DNA from: Paraescarpia echinospica
Lineage: Eukaryota > Annelida > Polychaeta > Sabellida > Siboglinidae
Direction of reading: 5' to 3'
Length of the DNA: 64,000 bases
Assembly: GCA_020002185.1 (NCBI GenBank)
Contig: JAHLWY010000241.1
Location: 111,528 to 175,527 of the forward strand
The notes beneath the pieces were generated by a model. The model ran no database searches. It was not told the DNA's origin and worked only from the letters and a program-made list of their open reading frames with translations. A program made the position numbers and the translations under genes. Every line of letters begins with the position of its first letter. Positions within the stretch are counted from its first letter, which is position 1. Below are positions 1-13,460 of the stretch, one piece after another.

Positions 1-383
1 ACAAAAGCCCTGGTTAACTCTATACTTGGTACAACAACTAATATTGTAAATATATAACTGAGTTCGGGTATTTTTCAGATGATTTTGAGCAAGTGAATGT
101 AAACCCACCTTTAAAAAGTTATCTTTGTCGAAAGTCAACGTTAGAAATTATATAAATTATTGCTTTTAATTTTAGTTTCATTTCCAAGATACTTGAAAAA
201 GATGTGGGAAAATGCTTCTTACTTTCATATTAGGTCAAATTGCCCCTCCGGTGTATTACAATCTTCTTACAAACAACTTCATTTTACGGAGATTGCTCTC
301 TTAGATGTGCAGTGTGCTATAACTATAAATATGGATCATGCTAAAGTAACTGCATTTATCTTGCTCAATCTATCTTTGATACT

Positions 384-705
384 GTGGAGCGCAGTGGTGC
401 AGTAGCTAGAGCTTCGGATTCTCGACCGAGAGAACCCCAGTTCGAATCCTATGCTGTGGTGTCGAACATTGGACACGTTCGTTCAATATACTTTGCTCCA
501 GTACACTCAGCTGTATGAATGAGTACCTTGCTATAGACAGTGGTGGATATTTACGTATATATAATCTTTGCGCATTAATTGCAGCGTGACTATATGCTTC
601 CCAGAGAAGTCGAGATGGTGTTCGATTGAACAGTTCTTCAGGGATAAAAGGGTAAAGCGTTTTGAGCAATCCTGAGAACTGGATACTGCGCTATATAATA
701 GCTTA
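384..705 (+). mobile_element. tRNA-derived SINE with LINE-like 3' tail
   Basis: A tRNA-like head carries an A-box-like segment and a canonical B box (GTTCGAATCC, 440-449). A central block follows containing CACTCAGCTGTATGAATGAG, a type of conserved core found in several invertebrate SINE families. The tail, containing GAGCAATCCTGAGA and GCGCTATATAATAG, resembles the 3' end of CR1/L2-type LINEs, consistent with borrowing LINE machinery. Copies lie at 36993-37310 (+), 41583-41890 (-) and 45455-45690 (-). They sit at equivalent places in the duplicated units, so they were copied with the units rather than inserted independently. The B box is intact, but the head does not look like a working tRNA. 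Confidence 0.7.
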
Positions 706-782
706 GCTTTTTACATTGATTACACTTTAATATAAATAATTTACTTTATGGCATGATGTACCTAGTACAGCTTTGAAGTGTC

Positions 783-1210
783 AAATCTAATAGATAGATA
801 CGAGAGCGTTAAGATTGGGGATTGTCTTTCGTTTGCACTCCCTATTTCATATGCTATTCTTCAAGGTTGTATCCGTGGACAATTACTTTTCACCCTCTAC
901 GCTCAGCGCCACTTCTGAGGTATTTGCATGTGCTTCCTGTGCGATATCGTATATAAGATATGCACGATTACCTATCAGACATTGTCACGTAAGCAACTTG
1001 TATATTTACATTAATGTCTTACTCCTGTAAGAAAGCCTATGCCGCTTCGATCAACTATTTCTAATTTACTTTTTGTTCCTAGAATCAGTACTAATATTGG
1101 AACTGAGACTTTTTGTATGCTGCACCAACTCTTTAGAATATGCTCTGTCTTAGTGATAGATCACTTGAAAATATTACACAATTCAGCCGTCATTTAATAA
1201 CGTACCTTCA
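783..1210 (+). mobile_element. CR1/L2-type LINE reverse transcriptase fragment, internally deleted
   Basis: This matches 37383-38480 but lacks about 660 bp inside. The left part encodes a degenerate RT stretch around the usual QGSVLGPLLF motif; after the deletion it resumes in the C-terminal tail region (VPLLRYLHVLPVRYRI in the longer copy). No intact frame remains. The element was present before the unit was duplicated. Confidence 0.7.
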
Positions 1211-1470
1211 CAACAGTGCTTATCGACCTTACATCACTGGCGCATCCATCCATCTGTTGAAGACTTGTATACGGCTTATGATATTTTTGGCATATATGTT
1301 ATGAACTACCCTTACCGACATTGCGCGCACCCCAGGAGACAAACAAGGGCGTCGTCTGACAGTGGACATGACACCCCTACGCCCCGGTGAGCGATTGTAC
1401 CTGTGTAATTTTCTTCAAATGCTTACTGACATTAATGATGCGCAATTTCCGTGTCAAAAACATGTTTCAT

Positions 1471-1725
1471 TGAGTCAGTGAGACATGTTTCTTATTCAAA
1501 ATTTACCATTAATTTTGTCGCGAATCAACCAAAGATTGTTCGCACATGGTAGATGTTTATTTCCACGCCGACAACGTTTTGGCAACAAATCTTGATTTTC
1601 ACTTAATGCTGATATAAGTTAAATGTCATCTTAATGTCGTAGGTGTGTTCTTTAGAATTTGCGTCGTAAAATGCCAAGGTGTTTATCGGGTGAATACAAA
1701 TGACGTCATTAGCTGCCAGTATAAG
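1471..1725 (+). promoter_or_regulatory. Unit 1 promoter: AP-1-like, CRE-like and TATA motifs
   Basis: TGAGTCA (1471-1477) lies inside a near-palindrome flanked by ACATGTTT repeats. The perfect CRE TGACGTCA (1701-1708) lies 11 bp upstream of TATAAG (1720-1725). The same three motifs with the same spacing occur in unit 2 and, with one change in the CRE, in unit 4. Promoter function is inferred from conservation and position before the signal-peptide exon. Confidence 0.55.
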
Positions 1726-1750
1726 TTCAGCCACACAGACGGATTCCGAA

Positions 1751-4076
<2,326 letters not shown>

Positions 4077-5460
4077 ATATACAACAACAAATGCACGATT
4101 TGTTCGTTTGTCAATTGGTGTAAGCGATTCATAATGTTTAATTACTAAACAAAGAATTGAGACCGGAATACTACAAAGCAGGATAATAAATATGTATGTA
4201 TTAAAGAAATGCTACACCCAGGGATGATCATACCCAACAAAGAGTTACACAAAAATGTGTTGTTTAAACAGGATATGTATAATATGTACCAAATATATGC
4301 ATATATGTGTGACACATAGGCATTTAGGATATTTTTATGTTCTGAAATGAAGAACATTCAACAATTTTTATTTTTGTTTGGGTGTTCCTTATGCTGAAAC
4401 GATCAGAACCATGGTTTCTCCTGTACTTTCTTCGCTAGTTTGATCAGGTAATTCACTAAGATAGAAGATGAGATGTTATATGTAAGTAGTGATACACCCC
4501 GCATCCACTTAACTGTCCTAGACGTCATAAAACACAAATCTAAAGTTATGTTCTTATACAGCGCATTATATAGTCCTCAGGACTGCTCAAACGCTTTACT
4601 GAGGCGCGAGCCTAAACGACAAGCATACCGGGGAGCGTGGGGCCCCATGAATTATTATTATCGTTTTTAGCTAAAAATCAAAAAATAATACAGTTTTTAA
4701 CATTAAAATGACACTGTCGTGTAAATGTGTATGTCCTCTAATGTAGTCGTGAAATTTGTTAGGCTGGGATACGTCAATTTCTAATTATATGCAAATTAGT
4801 GGAGGCATGTGAAGGGACCTATATGTGCTATGAATTCGTCATAACTAAAATATATGTTATATTCAGGCTTTAAAACACCTACATGTATGTCATCATTTGG
4901 TATTGAGAACTTAACATAGGTAGCTATCGACAGTGAAAGACTAAAATAGGTGTTAACCTGTACGGGGATTGAATGCTGGCTAGTGCTTACGCAATAGTGT
5001 GAATGCACTATGGAGGTGGCATAGGATCAGACTTTGAAAGAACCGGGAGAACAATTACATTATAGTTAAGGAAGACAGGTAGGATAGTGAGTCTAATATG
5101 TAATAATTATAGAATGGTTGACAGCTTTATATGAAGAGGAACTGTTCTATTGATGGTAACATATGTGAATAGTGAGAGAGGGTTTTTGAATACGTAACTG
5201 GGGGGAGCAAGAACACCTATGGAGAAATTCTAAGGTGACACCTGTTAAGGTGTATCTGTGTGTATGTGTGTAGTCACGTGACCGGTTGTATATTTCAAAG
5301 TTAAAAACCTGTTGTTAGTTGGGACATTAGGGGTAATGAACGGGTATGAATGAGTAATGAGGTATGCACAAGGGACAATGGACGTAGCGATTGGTCATGT
5401 GTAAGTATGATGCCTATGTTCTACCGTGTATAAGAACCGACAAAACAACATATTGGAAAG
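4077..5460. other. Non-coding duplicated stretch
   Basis: It matches 54093-55558 in block B and partly 35940-36250. At about 4558-4600 there is a reverse-oriented SINE/LINE tail (AGTCCTCAGGACTGCTCAAA). I see no coding potential or RNA gene. Confidence 0.6.
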
Positions 5461-5461
5461 T

Positions 5462-5662
5462 TTAAAACTGTTTAAATTTACTCATTGTTACAAAATCCGT
5501 CGTCATCGGTATCGGTCTCCCACCCCAGTACGCCTCTTTATCGCCGGTGTCAAGTACTGGAGGGTCAGGGTCGTACGACGGGGAAGGATGGTCCACTAGC
5601 AGCACGGTAGCGCGTATTTCGCGCATGACAGCGTAGAAGTAGAACTCATGTTCCAATCGCAT
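5462..5662 (-). other. Unrecognised 66-aa reading frame shared with block B
   Basis: An ATG-to-stop frame (MRLEHEFYFYAVMREI...) also stays open at 55559-55759 in block B with five amino-acid differences. I recognise no family. The copies differ no more or less than the surrounding DNA, so openness alone does not show selection. It may be a remnant of a transposon protein. Confidence 0.25.
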
Positions 5663-5834
5663 TATAACTTATCTGGAACATATATCAAAACTTTGAAAAC
5701 TGTATGAATGATACGGTCTATTTGGGCAAGTTTATTCATTCTATGTTGCTCCAGTTTACTCAGCTGTATGAATGTGTACCTGGATATAGACAGTTGTGGA
5801 TATAAAGTATTTTATACAGCTATTGTGTATTATG

Positions 5835-6110
5835 AGACGCCGTGGCCGAGTGGTGAGAGTACCGGACTCACGACTGGAGGACCGAGGTTCGAATCCCGGG
5901 GTCGGCCGGGCGGTGGTTCGATACTGGTTCGGCGCCGTGAAACTTTGACAATTTCGTTCACCTTACGTCGTCCCCCTTCCAACCCGCACCGGTCAGCGTG
6001 GAAGTGTCGGACACCAGCATGCAGTACAACGAACCCAAGGCCCCCAGTCCCCAGCAACATCGAAAGAGACTATGACCAAGGACGCGGTTCGAGTCAACTT
6101 AGTCCAGTTA
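5835..6110 (+). mobile_element. Second tRNA-derived SINE-like sequence
   Basis: A tRNA-like head has an A box (TGGCCGAGTGG, 5843-5853) and a B box (GGTTCGAATCC, 5886-5896), followed by a GC-rich body of about 200 bp. A truncated core of the other SINE family (TACTCAGCTGTATGAATG) lies just upstream near 5758. The copy at 55920-56170 has lost its A box. The two boxes and the arms around the anticodon position look tRNA-like, but the continuation into a conserved repeat body argues for a SINE rather than a tRNA gene. Confidence 0.55.
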
Positions 6111-6117
6111 CAAACTG

Positions 6118-6790
6118 AAGATAATACAAGTATATGCACCAACAACATCATACTCAGAAGAAGACACAAACAACTTCTACAACAACGTGAACGAGACCTT
6201 AGTAAAGCCAACCCACTACATGATAGTGATCGGATACTTTAATGCGCAAGTAGGGAAACGAACAAACATTGCGGAAACTGCAACATGCAAATTTGGCCTA
6301 GGTGTGAGAAACGAAAGAGGCCACAACTTGGTTGAATGGGCAACTTCAAGAACGTACAAAATCATGAATACCATGATCCACTAGAAAGCAGGGAAGAGAT
6401 GGACATGGAAAAACCCCAATAGAGAAACGAAGAAATTGACTGCATCCTAACAATCAGGCCAGACATGGTCACTGACGTAACTGTCATCAACCGTGTCAAC
6501 ATAGTAAGTGACCACAGATTGGTAATGAGCATCATCAAACTGGACAGGCTGAAAGGAATAAGTTGATAAGCAAGAGACCACCAAGTATACATAACGAAAT
6601 CGAACTGCGAAAACGACTCGAGACACTACATGAACTAGACGACGTCGACACTATCAGCGAAAACATCACTGAGATGATCCAATTAAGTGCGACAAGTGTA
6701 GCCTGTTGGATAACGGCGACCGCAAAAAAAATAGACTACGCAGAAATATGCAAGACCATGAGAAAGAAAACGAAGGAGAACATCACAAAA
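6118..6790 (+). mobile_element. LINE endonuclease (APE-type) fragment
   Basis: Broken frames show an APE-type endonuclease: a QVYAPTTSYSEED-like segment, then IGYFNAQVGKR where the family has GDFNA (a catalytic Asp is replaced by Tyr), then RNERGHNLVEWATS and a linker with EICKTMRKKTKE. Stops and frame breaks are frequent and no RT follows. The paralogous fragment is at 56190-56890. Confidence 0.65.
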
Positions 6791-6814
6791 TACTCTTCCT
6801 GTGACTTCTTCAGT

Positions 6815-7060
6815 ACTGCACATTCTCGGGGAATAGGATTGTCTCCTTCAGTCATTGCCCCAAACACTTTCTATTCATCCGTTATAGAGTCATATACTTC
6901 GAAGACATCATATCCTCCACAGTGGAGTAACAGGGTTTTTTCTGGCATAATTTCCAATGTCAAGGGCTCGAAGGAGGTTTTCGAATTTGGCTATCCATTT
7001 ACGCCATTTGGTGACGGCTGTTGTCTCTTCCCCGTCGACAAAGAATGTTTAAAAGGGGTA
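6815..7060 (-). mobile_element. Ty3/Gypsy gag fragment
   Basis: Read on the minus strand, two frames joined by one frameshift give VTKWRKWIAKFENLLRAL followed by KTLLLHCGGYDVFEVYDSI. This is the typical N-terminal gag pattern (a W-x-x-W/F-x-x-F segment and LLLH-x-x-G-x-x-V/D) of Gypsy elements. It is short, degenerate, and repeated at 56930-57140. No pol or LTR is attached. Confidence 0.5.
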
Positions 7061-7099
7061 GCGAGACCATGACGTCGGCGTAGTAGTGCACATGCAAGG

Positions 7100-10000
7100 C
7101 GGGAAGTAGAACAAAGGAAACAGGTCAGTGTGTCAGTGTGTCACGCAAACAGTAATGCCGTGAGACTCTCGGAAGTCCCGTCTACGCATAAGTGTATAAT
7201 CAGAAAGAAAGGGGGACATGAGCTACAGGACATCACAGTACCCTTTGCCAAACATTCTACAGAATGTTCTTTTGGAGTTTGGCGAATGGTTAACATTATT
7301 CTGGTTCCAACAGTCTATCTAGCTCATGTATGGCTCCTAGGAACTGCTTGTGTACGGCAGTGGCCACACCCCGGACAATGGTCTCGGCTGACCAACAACA
7401 ATACATGAGTAAGACTTGTAGGCTAATGCCTATTGAGTCGAGGGACGTCTGCCCTCAATACACAAAGACTGTCTTGGAGGAGTAGGTCGACACCCCCGGC
7501 TACAAATGCGAGACAGCAAGAGCCTTTCACCAGGCTGCAAGGTACCGACCAAGACGCATGTGGAAGGACCGGTGACCTGTTGTCCTGCGGTGCAAGACTT
7601 TTTAGTCAAGGAATAATGGAGTTATCCATACACAAACCAGCGGAAAGCAATTGGCAACTACCGCTGTATTAGCCCAAGAAACCTTGATGGAGAATACAGA
7701 GAGTAAGATAGGTCTTAGTGGTGAGCCCCCCAGGCTGGATAGGACGACACATACTGGGGAAGAGCTTGGATATGTTGTAAGTAACGCCAGAGTTGATGAC
7801 GTTAGTAAGCCCGACTGTGTGGGAGGTAAAACAAGCAGCAAGAAGCTAAAAGGAAAAATCCTTGTGGCTACATGGAACATCTGAAAAACGAGTCATGTGA
7901 CACTACAAATGGTAACATCGGAAGCAGAAAGATATGTGGTAGATATATTATGGATTGCGGAATACAGGTTGGCCGGACAAGGACACTTTCGCCCGGATTC
8001 AGGAGGAACGTTTGTATACTCAGGAGCTCCTAAACCAGGGAGGTGTGGTGTTGCGTTCTATCTGTCAAAGAAACTGAAAATGCGCTATTAGGATACAATC
8101 CGGTCAATGACAGAATTATTACCACACGAATACGAGCAAAACCCACGAATATAACATGTATTCAAATTTATGCACCAACGAGCACTGCAGACGACGATGA
8201 AATACAAACGTTTTACACTGCAACGAACAGTTCACTAGGTAAACAGGACAGACATGGTAATACTGATGGGCGATTTCAATGCAAAAGTTGGCAGTTGTCA
8301 AAACGAAGAAGAGAATGGAAATATCGGTAAACATGGTCTAGGCGAGAGAAATGGGAGAGCAGATAGACTTGTTGAGTTGATCATAGAGAATGAACTGATG
8401 AACCCTAATACTTTCTTCAAACAACACCAAAGAAGAGTGTGCACATGGACAACACCAGATGGTCGGAACAGAAATCAAATTGACTTTATACATATACTAA
8501 AACGATGGAGGACGTCTGTGGTTAATGCAAATACATTACCGGGAGCTGATTGTGGCTCTGACCATCAATTGCTAAGCGTCAAGATTGCGATAAAATTAAG
8601 AAAGATGAAGAAAGGGAAAGAGACAGTGAGTTATGACGTCAGTGAAATCACAGAAGGATACAGATTAGAGGTTATGAACGGTTTCGAAGTATTACAGACG
8701 GTGGCTGCCGTAAAGGAACCAGAGGAGTTGGCAGTAGAAATTAGGAATATCATTATGGAATCAGCTGACAAACACTTCACTAAAAGAGGAGGCAGCAACA
8801 ACCATGGATAAGCAAAGACACACACTGCAGATGATTGAAGAAAGGAAAGAGTTAAAGAAGAACAAAGACATGACTGAGAATTATCATGAGAAATACACAG
8901 AGAAGTGCAAGATCATTAAACGAATGTGCAAGGAAGACAAGAAGAAATATATAAAGAAGAAATGTGAAAAGAGAGAACTATGCATGTGAAGGAACGATAG
9001 TCGCAGTATGTTCGAGGAAATCAACACAGTCGTTCAAACCTAGACTTTGCGTTATTAAAGATGAAACGGGAATGACTCTGACAGAAAGCGTTGGCATACT
9101 TAAAAGATGGAAGCAATAATGTGAAAGCATGTTTAAGAAAAAAGAAACAGAAGAGGTAGACATGGATGAAGGCAGGGAGTGGACAGAACCAGAAGATGAA
9201 CTTGATCTTTTGCGTTCAGAGGTGGAGTGGGCAATAAAAAGTATAAAAGACGGAAAATCACATGGCACTGATAACATCACTGCAGAGCTAATAAAAGCAA
9301 GTGGCGAAGCAAGCGTGGATATCTATCACACATTATGCAAGAAAATATGGAAAAGTGGAACATGGCCCATGGACTAGAAAAGAGCCACCCTTATACCAAT
9401 ACCAAAAAAGGTGACATACAAGAATGCTGAAACCACAGAACAATATCCCTCATCAGCCATGCGAGCAAAATTATGTTAAAAATAATAATGAAGAGAATCA
9501 CAACAAAATTAGAATGTGAAAACAACAGAACACAAGCTGGTTTCCGGACTGGAAGAGGAAAAAGAGATCACATTTTCAACCTGAAGATCTTAATTCAAAA
9601 ATAGAGAGAATTCAACCATGATCTTAGGATCTGTTTCATAGACTACTCAAAAGCTTTTGATAATGTTAGTCATCAACAACTCAGGGAAACCTTGATACAC
9701 CTGGGATTTGACCAGAAAATTACATCTCTTATCAAAAATTTATATGTTGGACATCAGTCTGCAGTGAGTTTAAAGTGTGGTACCACAGATTGGTTCCCAG
9801 TCGGCAAGGGACTGAGACAAGGGTGCATTTTGTCCCCCACCTATCCAGTCTATACACAGAGAATATCATGAGAGAGGTCGAGACTGACACGAGACGCAAG
9901 TATTTTAATGGACAGAAAGTGAATGGACAGGAAATATATGAATTGAGATATGCCGATGACACAGCGTTATTATCCGATATAAAAAGAAGGATTGGATCAA

Positions 10001-10521
10001 CTGATAACTACTGTTAAAGAGCACAGCGAGATGAAAGGATTGAAACTAAACGTAATGAAGACTAAGATTATGGATGTGAAGGGATGTCGAAAACCATCAG
10101 AAGTCATAGTAGATGGCGAGGAAATAGAACGAGTGGAACATTTTGAATATTTCAGGGTCACTGACAGAAGCGGATGGAGATGGGACGAAAGAGATCAAGC
10201 GGAGGTTGGCAATGGCGAGTAAAATGTTGACGGAGATGAAGAAGCTGTGGAAAGCATCGAACAAAGATATGAAACTACGAATTATCCGAGTCTGCGTATT
10301 TCCAACGGCTACGTATGGATGCGAAACCTGGACTCTTAATAAGAACATTACTAAACGTATGAATGCATTTGAAAACAAGTGTTATAGAAAGATATTACGA
10401 GTTTCGTGGACTGAACCAATCCATCGTAGATGAACTTGGTGTTATACCCGGGACTCTATATAACTTTGTAAAAAAAACTGAAACTAAGTTAATTCGGCCA
10501 AGTGAAACGGCATCAATCTCT
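7100..10521 (+). mobile_element. RTE/BovB-like LINE, copy A (inactive)
   Basis: A 5' UTR-like region (7100-7650) precedes a broken ORF2. The endonuclease runs about 7840-8600 (VATWNI, IQIYAPTSTADDDE, MGDFNAKVGS, RNQIDF, DCGSDHQ), then a linker, then RT about 9130-10020 with QGC(I)LSP, the YADDTALLS catalytic motif intact near 9948, and GLKLNVMKTKIMDV. The C-terminal segment YGCETWTLN follows. Defects include a TGA in place of the CGA after ATWNI (7882-7884), many frameshifts, and a 3' deletion at 10521 of about 930 bp present in copy B. The pattern of motifs matches the RTE clade as known from BovB proteins. Confidence 0.85.
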
Positions 10522-11140
10522 GATCCCTACGAGTAACACATTTTAAGACACGTTCATTAAGAACTCACTGTGTAGCAGACCAACATATTGTTTCCGTGTA
10601 TAGAGTACTGTTTTAGAACAACAACATATACAGCTCATGGTATGCTTGTAAATTTGGTCAATGATGATTATTTAAGGCACATTGTGTTAGTACGCCTACA
10701 AAGTTCCATGACAGGAGATTGAGCAAACATTTCGTGATTCAAACTCAAGTTTTACTATTGTAAAGTTTTAGCTGAAGTCTCAAAATGTCCTCGTAGATGG
10801 CGTTTGTTACGACGAAAGTTGAGCAGTTTTTAGCAACACAAATTGCGTAAGACGTCACCAACTAATCTGCGGAACAAGGGTAGAAAACAATGTTGTGATC
10901 AATCGATTAACGTCCGGTACGTACCCTAAAACCAGTCAAATACCTTAACCAACGGGGAATTTCGAAAGAAAAAGGGGTTACTTTTCTTCCGAGAACTCGC
11001 TAGTGAACCATAGATACAAACCGTCTTGAAGGAACACGTTAACATCATTTATATCAACATACATACGTGCGTGCATACGTACCCACACAAGCACTCACCC
11101 TAGCTCAGTTATAAATTGTTAGATATAATTGATATAGGTT
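10522..11140. other. Non-coding duplicated stretch
   Basis: It matches 61874-62446 in block B, with about 110 bp extra here near 10555-10660. I see no gene, RNA or repeat boundary. Confidence 0.5.
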
Positions 11141-11488
11141 ATCAGGCACGCGCGTATACAATTTGAATTAACTGCAGCAAAGAGGAAGTCCACGACCGAG
11201 ATAGGAGGACAGTGTGAAGAGACATCCTGGCAGGACTGGGAGGGGAGTCGAGAACGGGAGGAGATTGTGGATTTATATATTAGTAGGCGGATGACGGAAA
11301 CAACAGTGACACAGAATGTGTGGCGGAAGAAGAGAAAGAAAGGCATAAATCAAAAACAGAAGACCATTATCAACACCAGCACAATTAAACACAATGTGCA
11401 GACTTCAACCAAAGAAAATATGTGTTCTGAAGACGCATATAATATATACGAAGAAGTCCGATCCCTTTGGCCTGATCCAGTGTTCTAA
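11141..11488 (+). other. Unrecognised open frame of about 115 codons, shared with block B
   Basis: The frame is open from a TAG just before 11141 to the stop ending at 11488. It is hydrophilic, with a basic stretch (WRKKRKKG) and an acidic end; the first ATG is internal (11291), and a GTG at 11267 precedes VDLYISRRMTE. Block B keeps the same frame and same stop (62447-62793). I do not recognise a family. It could be a transposon ORF remnant or an exon of an unknown gene; no splice signals convinced me. Confidence 0.3.
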
Positions 11489-11574
11489 CCACATTTCACG
11501 GAATCTCTGTCGACGGGAATGGAAACACATGTGTTGTCACGTTGAACTCATAGAGTGCGTGGTAGGAAGCGAGA

Positions 11575-11845
11575 CGACCATCCTCGCAAGCCAAGGGTGT
11601 GACTATGTATGCGACTCCTGGCAGATCTCCTATGCATTGTATGGAATCTAGCGACATTATTGGCCGAGCATATCTTCAGAGTTTTGCAAGGCGATCTGCC
11701 AGGGGGCACTGAGACCATCCTCGCGCGCCAGGGAGTGCTGCTGAATACAGCTTTATAAGTTTCATTCAGTTAACTTCCATACAATGCGTAGGAGATCTGC
11801 CAGGGGTACTGTAAACAGTCACACCTTTGGCTTGCGAGGATGACA
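11575..11845. mobile_element. MITE-like element, internally deleted copy
   Basis: About 70-bp inverted ends: the left end (ATCCTCGCAAGCCAAGGGTG, then CCTGGCAGATCTCCTATGCA) is mirrored by the right end (GGCTTGCGAGGAT at the outer edge, GGAGATCTGCCAGG within). The block B copy at 62878-63348 has the same ends and about 200 bp more inside. There is no coding capacity. I could not define a target-site duplication. Confidence 0.6.
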
Positions 11846-11849
11846 GTGA

Positions 11850-12540
11850 CTGTTGTAATCAGACGACAGGCAATAACATCATCTTATAACCTATTCACCA
11901 AAATAGACAGTTCCAGCACCAGACTTCTGTTTCATGTTTACATGTGTTTACAGTTTGTTCTTTATTCCCGTACACAACTTTTATTTAATGTACCAGGCAC
12001 ATTTACTCAAAACCTCAATAAACGGCTTAAAAAACTGCAAATGACAGAAAGGTGTCTCCTGAAGATGCGAGATATATTCCTAAAAAACGTAATTTATTCG
12101 AAATGTACACGCTGCTGACACTTTATGATTGACGACCGACGGTGAAGCCGGAGGTAAAATATATTGCTTCCAACACGCAAACAAATGATGCTGATGGATT
12201 TCAAAAGTTAAACGTTTTATCTTTGTGGTCTAAAAAAGGTTGTTACTCACCAAGAACATTCCTTGGACGTGTCGTTTATTATGCCATGCTGCTTACAAAG
12301 TCGTCCAGTAGCGTGGGAAACTATAGTCAGTTTCATAGCCGGCACAATACCTAACCTTTCGTTCAAGTAGGCGCTGTCACTCTAATTTGTCGGTTTGCCT
12401 TAGATCCTTAAACATACACAGTTACGATCATTCTTTACTGACAACACAGACAACACAGCTTACGCAGACTAGATATTAAACGAGAGAAAAAACGAGAGAG
12501 TGATTGCGTCATTAATATGTATATGTTAAAAAGGGTAGGT
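11850..12540. other. Non-coding sequence
   Basis: The part to about 12442 is shared with block B; the remainder leads into the 5' flank of unit 2. No feature seen. Confidence 0.5.
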
Positions 12541-12663
12541 TTTTATTTACCAGTTTGACACTGGACATGACACACCCCGGTGAGTGATTCTACCTGTGTA
12601 ATTTTCTTTAAATGCTTACATACATTAATGATGCGCAATTTCCGTGTCAAAAACAAGTTTCAT

Positions 12664-12903
12664 TGAGTCAGTGAGACATGTTTCTTCTTCAAAATGTACC
12701 ATTATTTCTTGTCGCCAGCCAACCAAAGATTGTTCGCACATGGTTAGATGTTTATTTTGGCAATAAATCTTGATTTTCACTCAATGTTTTTATAAGTTAA
12801 ATGTCATCTTAATGTCGCAGGTGTGTTCTTTAGAATTTGCGTCGTAAAATAACAAGGTGTTTATCGGGCGAATACAAATGACGTCATTAGCTGCCAGTAT
12901 AAG
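12664..12903 (+). promoter_or_regulatory. Unit 2 promoter
   Basis: TGAGTCA (12664-12670) sits in the conserved near-palindrome; the perfect CRE TGACGTCA (12879-12886) precedes TATAAG (12898-12903). Transcription would be expected to start about 25-30 bp downstream of the TATA motif. Spacing and motifs agree with unit 1, supporting real regulatory function; response to AP-1/CREB-type factors is an inference from the motifs. Confidence 0.6.
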
Positions 12904-12925
12904 TTCAGCCACACCGACGGATTAC

Positions 12926-12959
12926 GCATTGCAGTGAGGCGACATTTCCCAGTGGAACG
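12926..12959 (+). other. Unit 2 non-coding first exon
   Basis: The region downstream of the TATA motif ends at a good donor (AACG|GTAAGA, GT at 12960-12961). A matching acceptor (CATTTCAG, AG at 13356-13357) lies 15 bp before the ATG. Unit 4 has the same exon ending at 39049 with a weaker donor, GTAACA. The exact transcription start is estimated only. Confidence 0.5.
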
Positions 12960-13357
12960 GTAAGACACAATAATTTGCACCATTTGCAATTTTTGAACAT
13001 CTTGCATGAGCTTGCGCTTGAGTTGCTATATTCTTGACTCCATCAGTAGTGGTTTTACTACATTTAAGAAAGTCAAATATAGTTCTGTCTTACTATTGTG
13101 AACTTTAGGTGTTAGAAATCTCGAATATTTCGATCAAAGCCTTTCATAAATTTGTCCACTTTGTTTTGTTTCCAGTCCAGATGTCCAGCGACATATGCTA
13201 ACTATACACTTTATATCTGAAAATTGCTAATGACTGGCCATGAAACCCCGCTCACATGCACCGTCAAACAGGTTTGATACATCTTACTATATAGCAGCAG
13301 ATGTATTGTTGCTGTAGCAATCTTTTATCACCGTCCTCATCTTCTTCTTCATTTCAG

Positions 13358-13457
13358 CAACAAGATTCCACAATGAATAAGCTGCTCGTCTTCGTAGCTC
13401 GTCTGCTCGTCTTGTTAGCGCTATTTGCCGCTGTGTTGGCAGGCCTCAATCCTCACT
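13358..13457 (+). CDS. Unit 2 exon: signal peptide of two-domain chitin-binding protein
   Basis: The only fully open copy of the family: coding segments 13373-13457, 14297-14452 and 19771-20009 join to 480 nt (159 aa plus stop). This exon encodes residues 1-28: basic N-terminus, hydrophobic run and predicted cleavage after AVLA (residue 23). The ATG at 13373 is chosen because all units conserve it and because upstream in-frame sequence is intron plus 5' UTR. The donor GTAAGT follows T13457, splitting a Cys codon (phase 1). The product should be secreted. The 85-nt length is identical in all four units. Confidence 0.85.
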
Positions 13458-13460
13458 GTA

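Noticed and set aside
440..465. tRNA gene around the B box at 440
   Set aside because: The cloverleaf arms do not pair well and the element recurs with a conserved core and LINE-like tail.
5835..5906. Functional tRNA gene
   Set aside because: A and B boxes are present, but the sequence continues into a repeated body and the block B copy has lost the A box; a SINE explains it better.
7245..7305. Hairpin formed by TTTGCCAAACATTCT and its imperfect partner
   Set aside because: Short, imperfect, present in both RTE copies; most likely incidental structure in the LINE 5' region.
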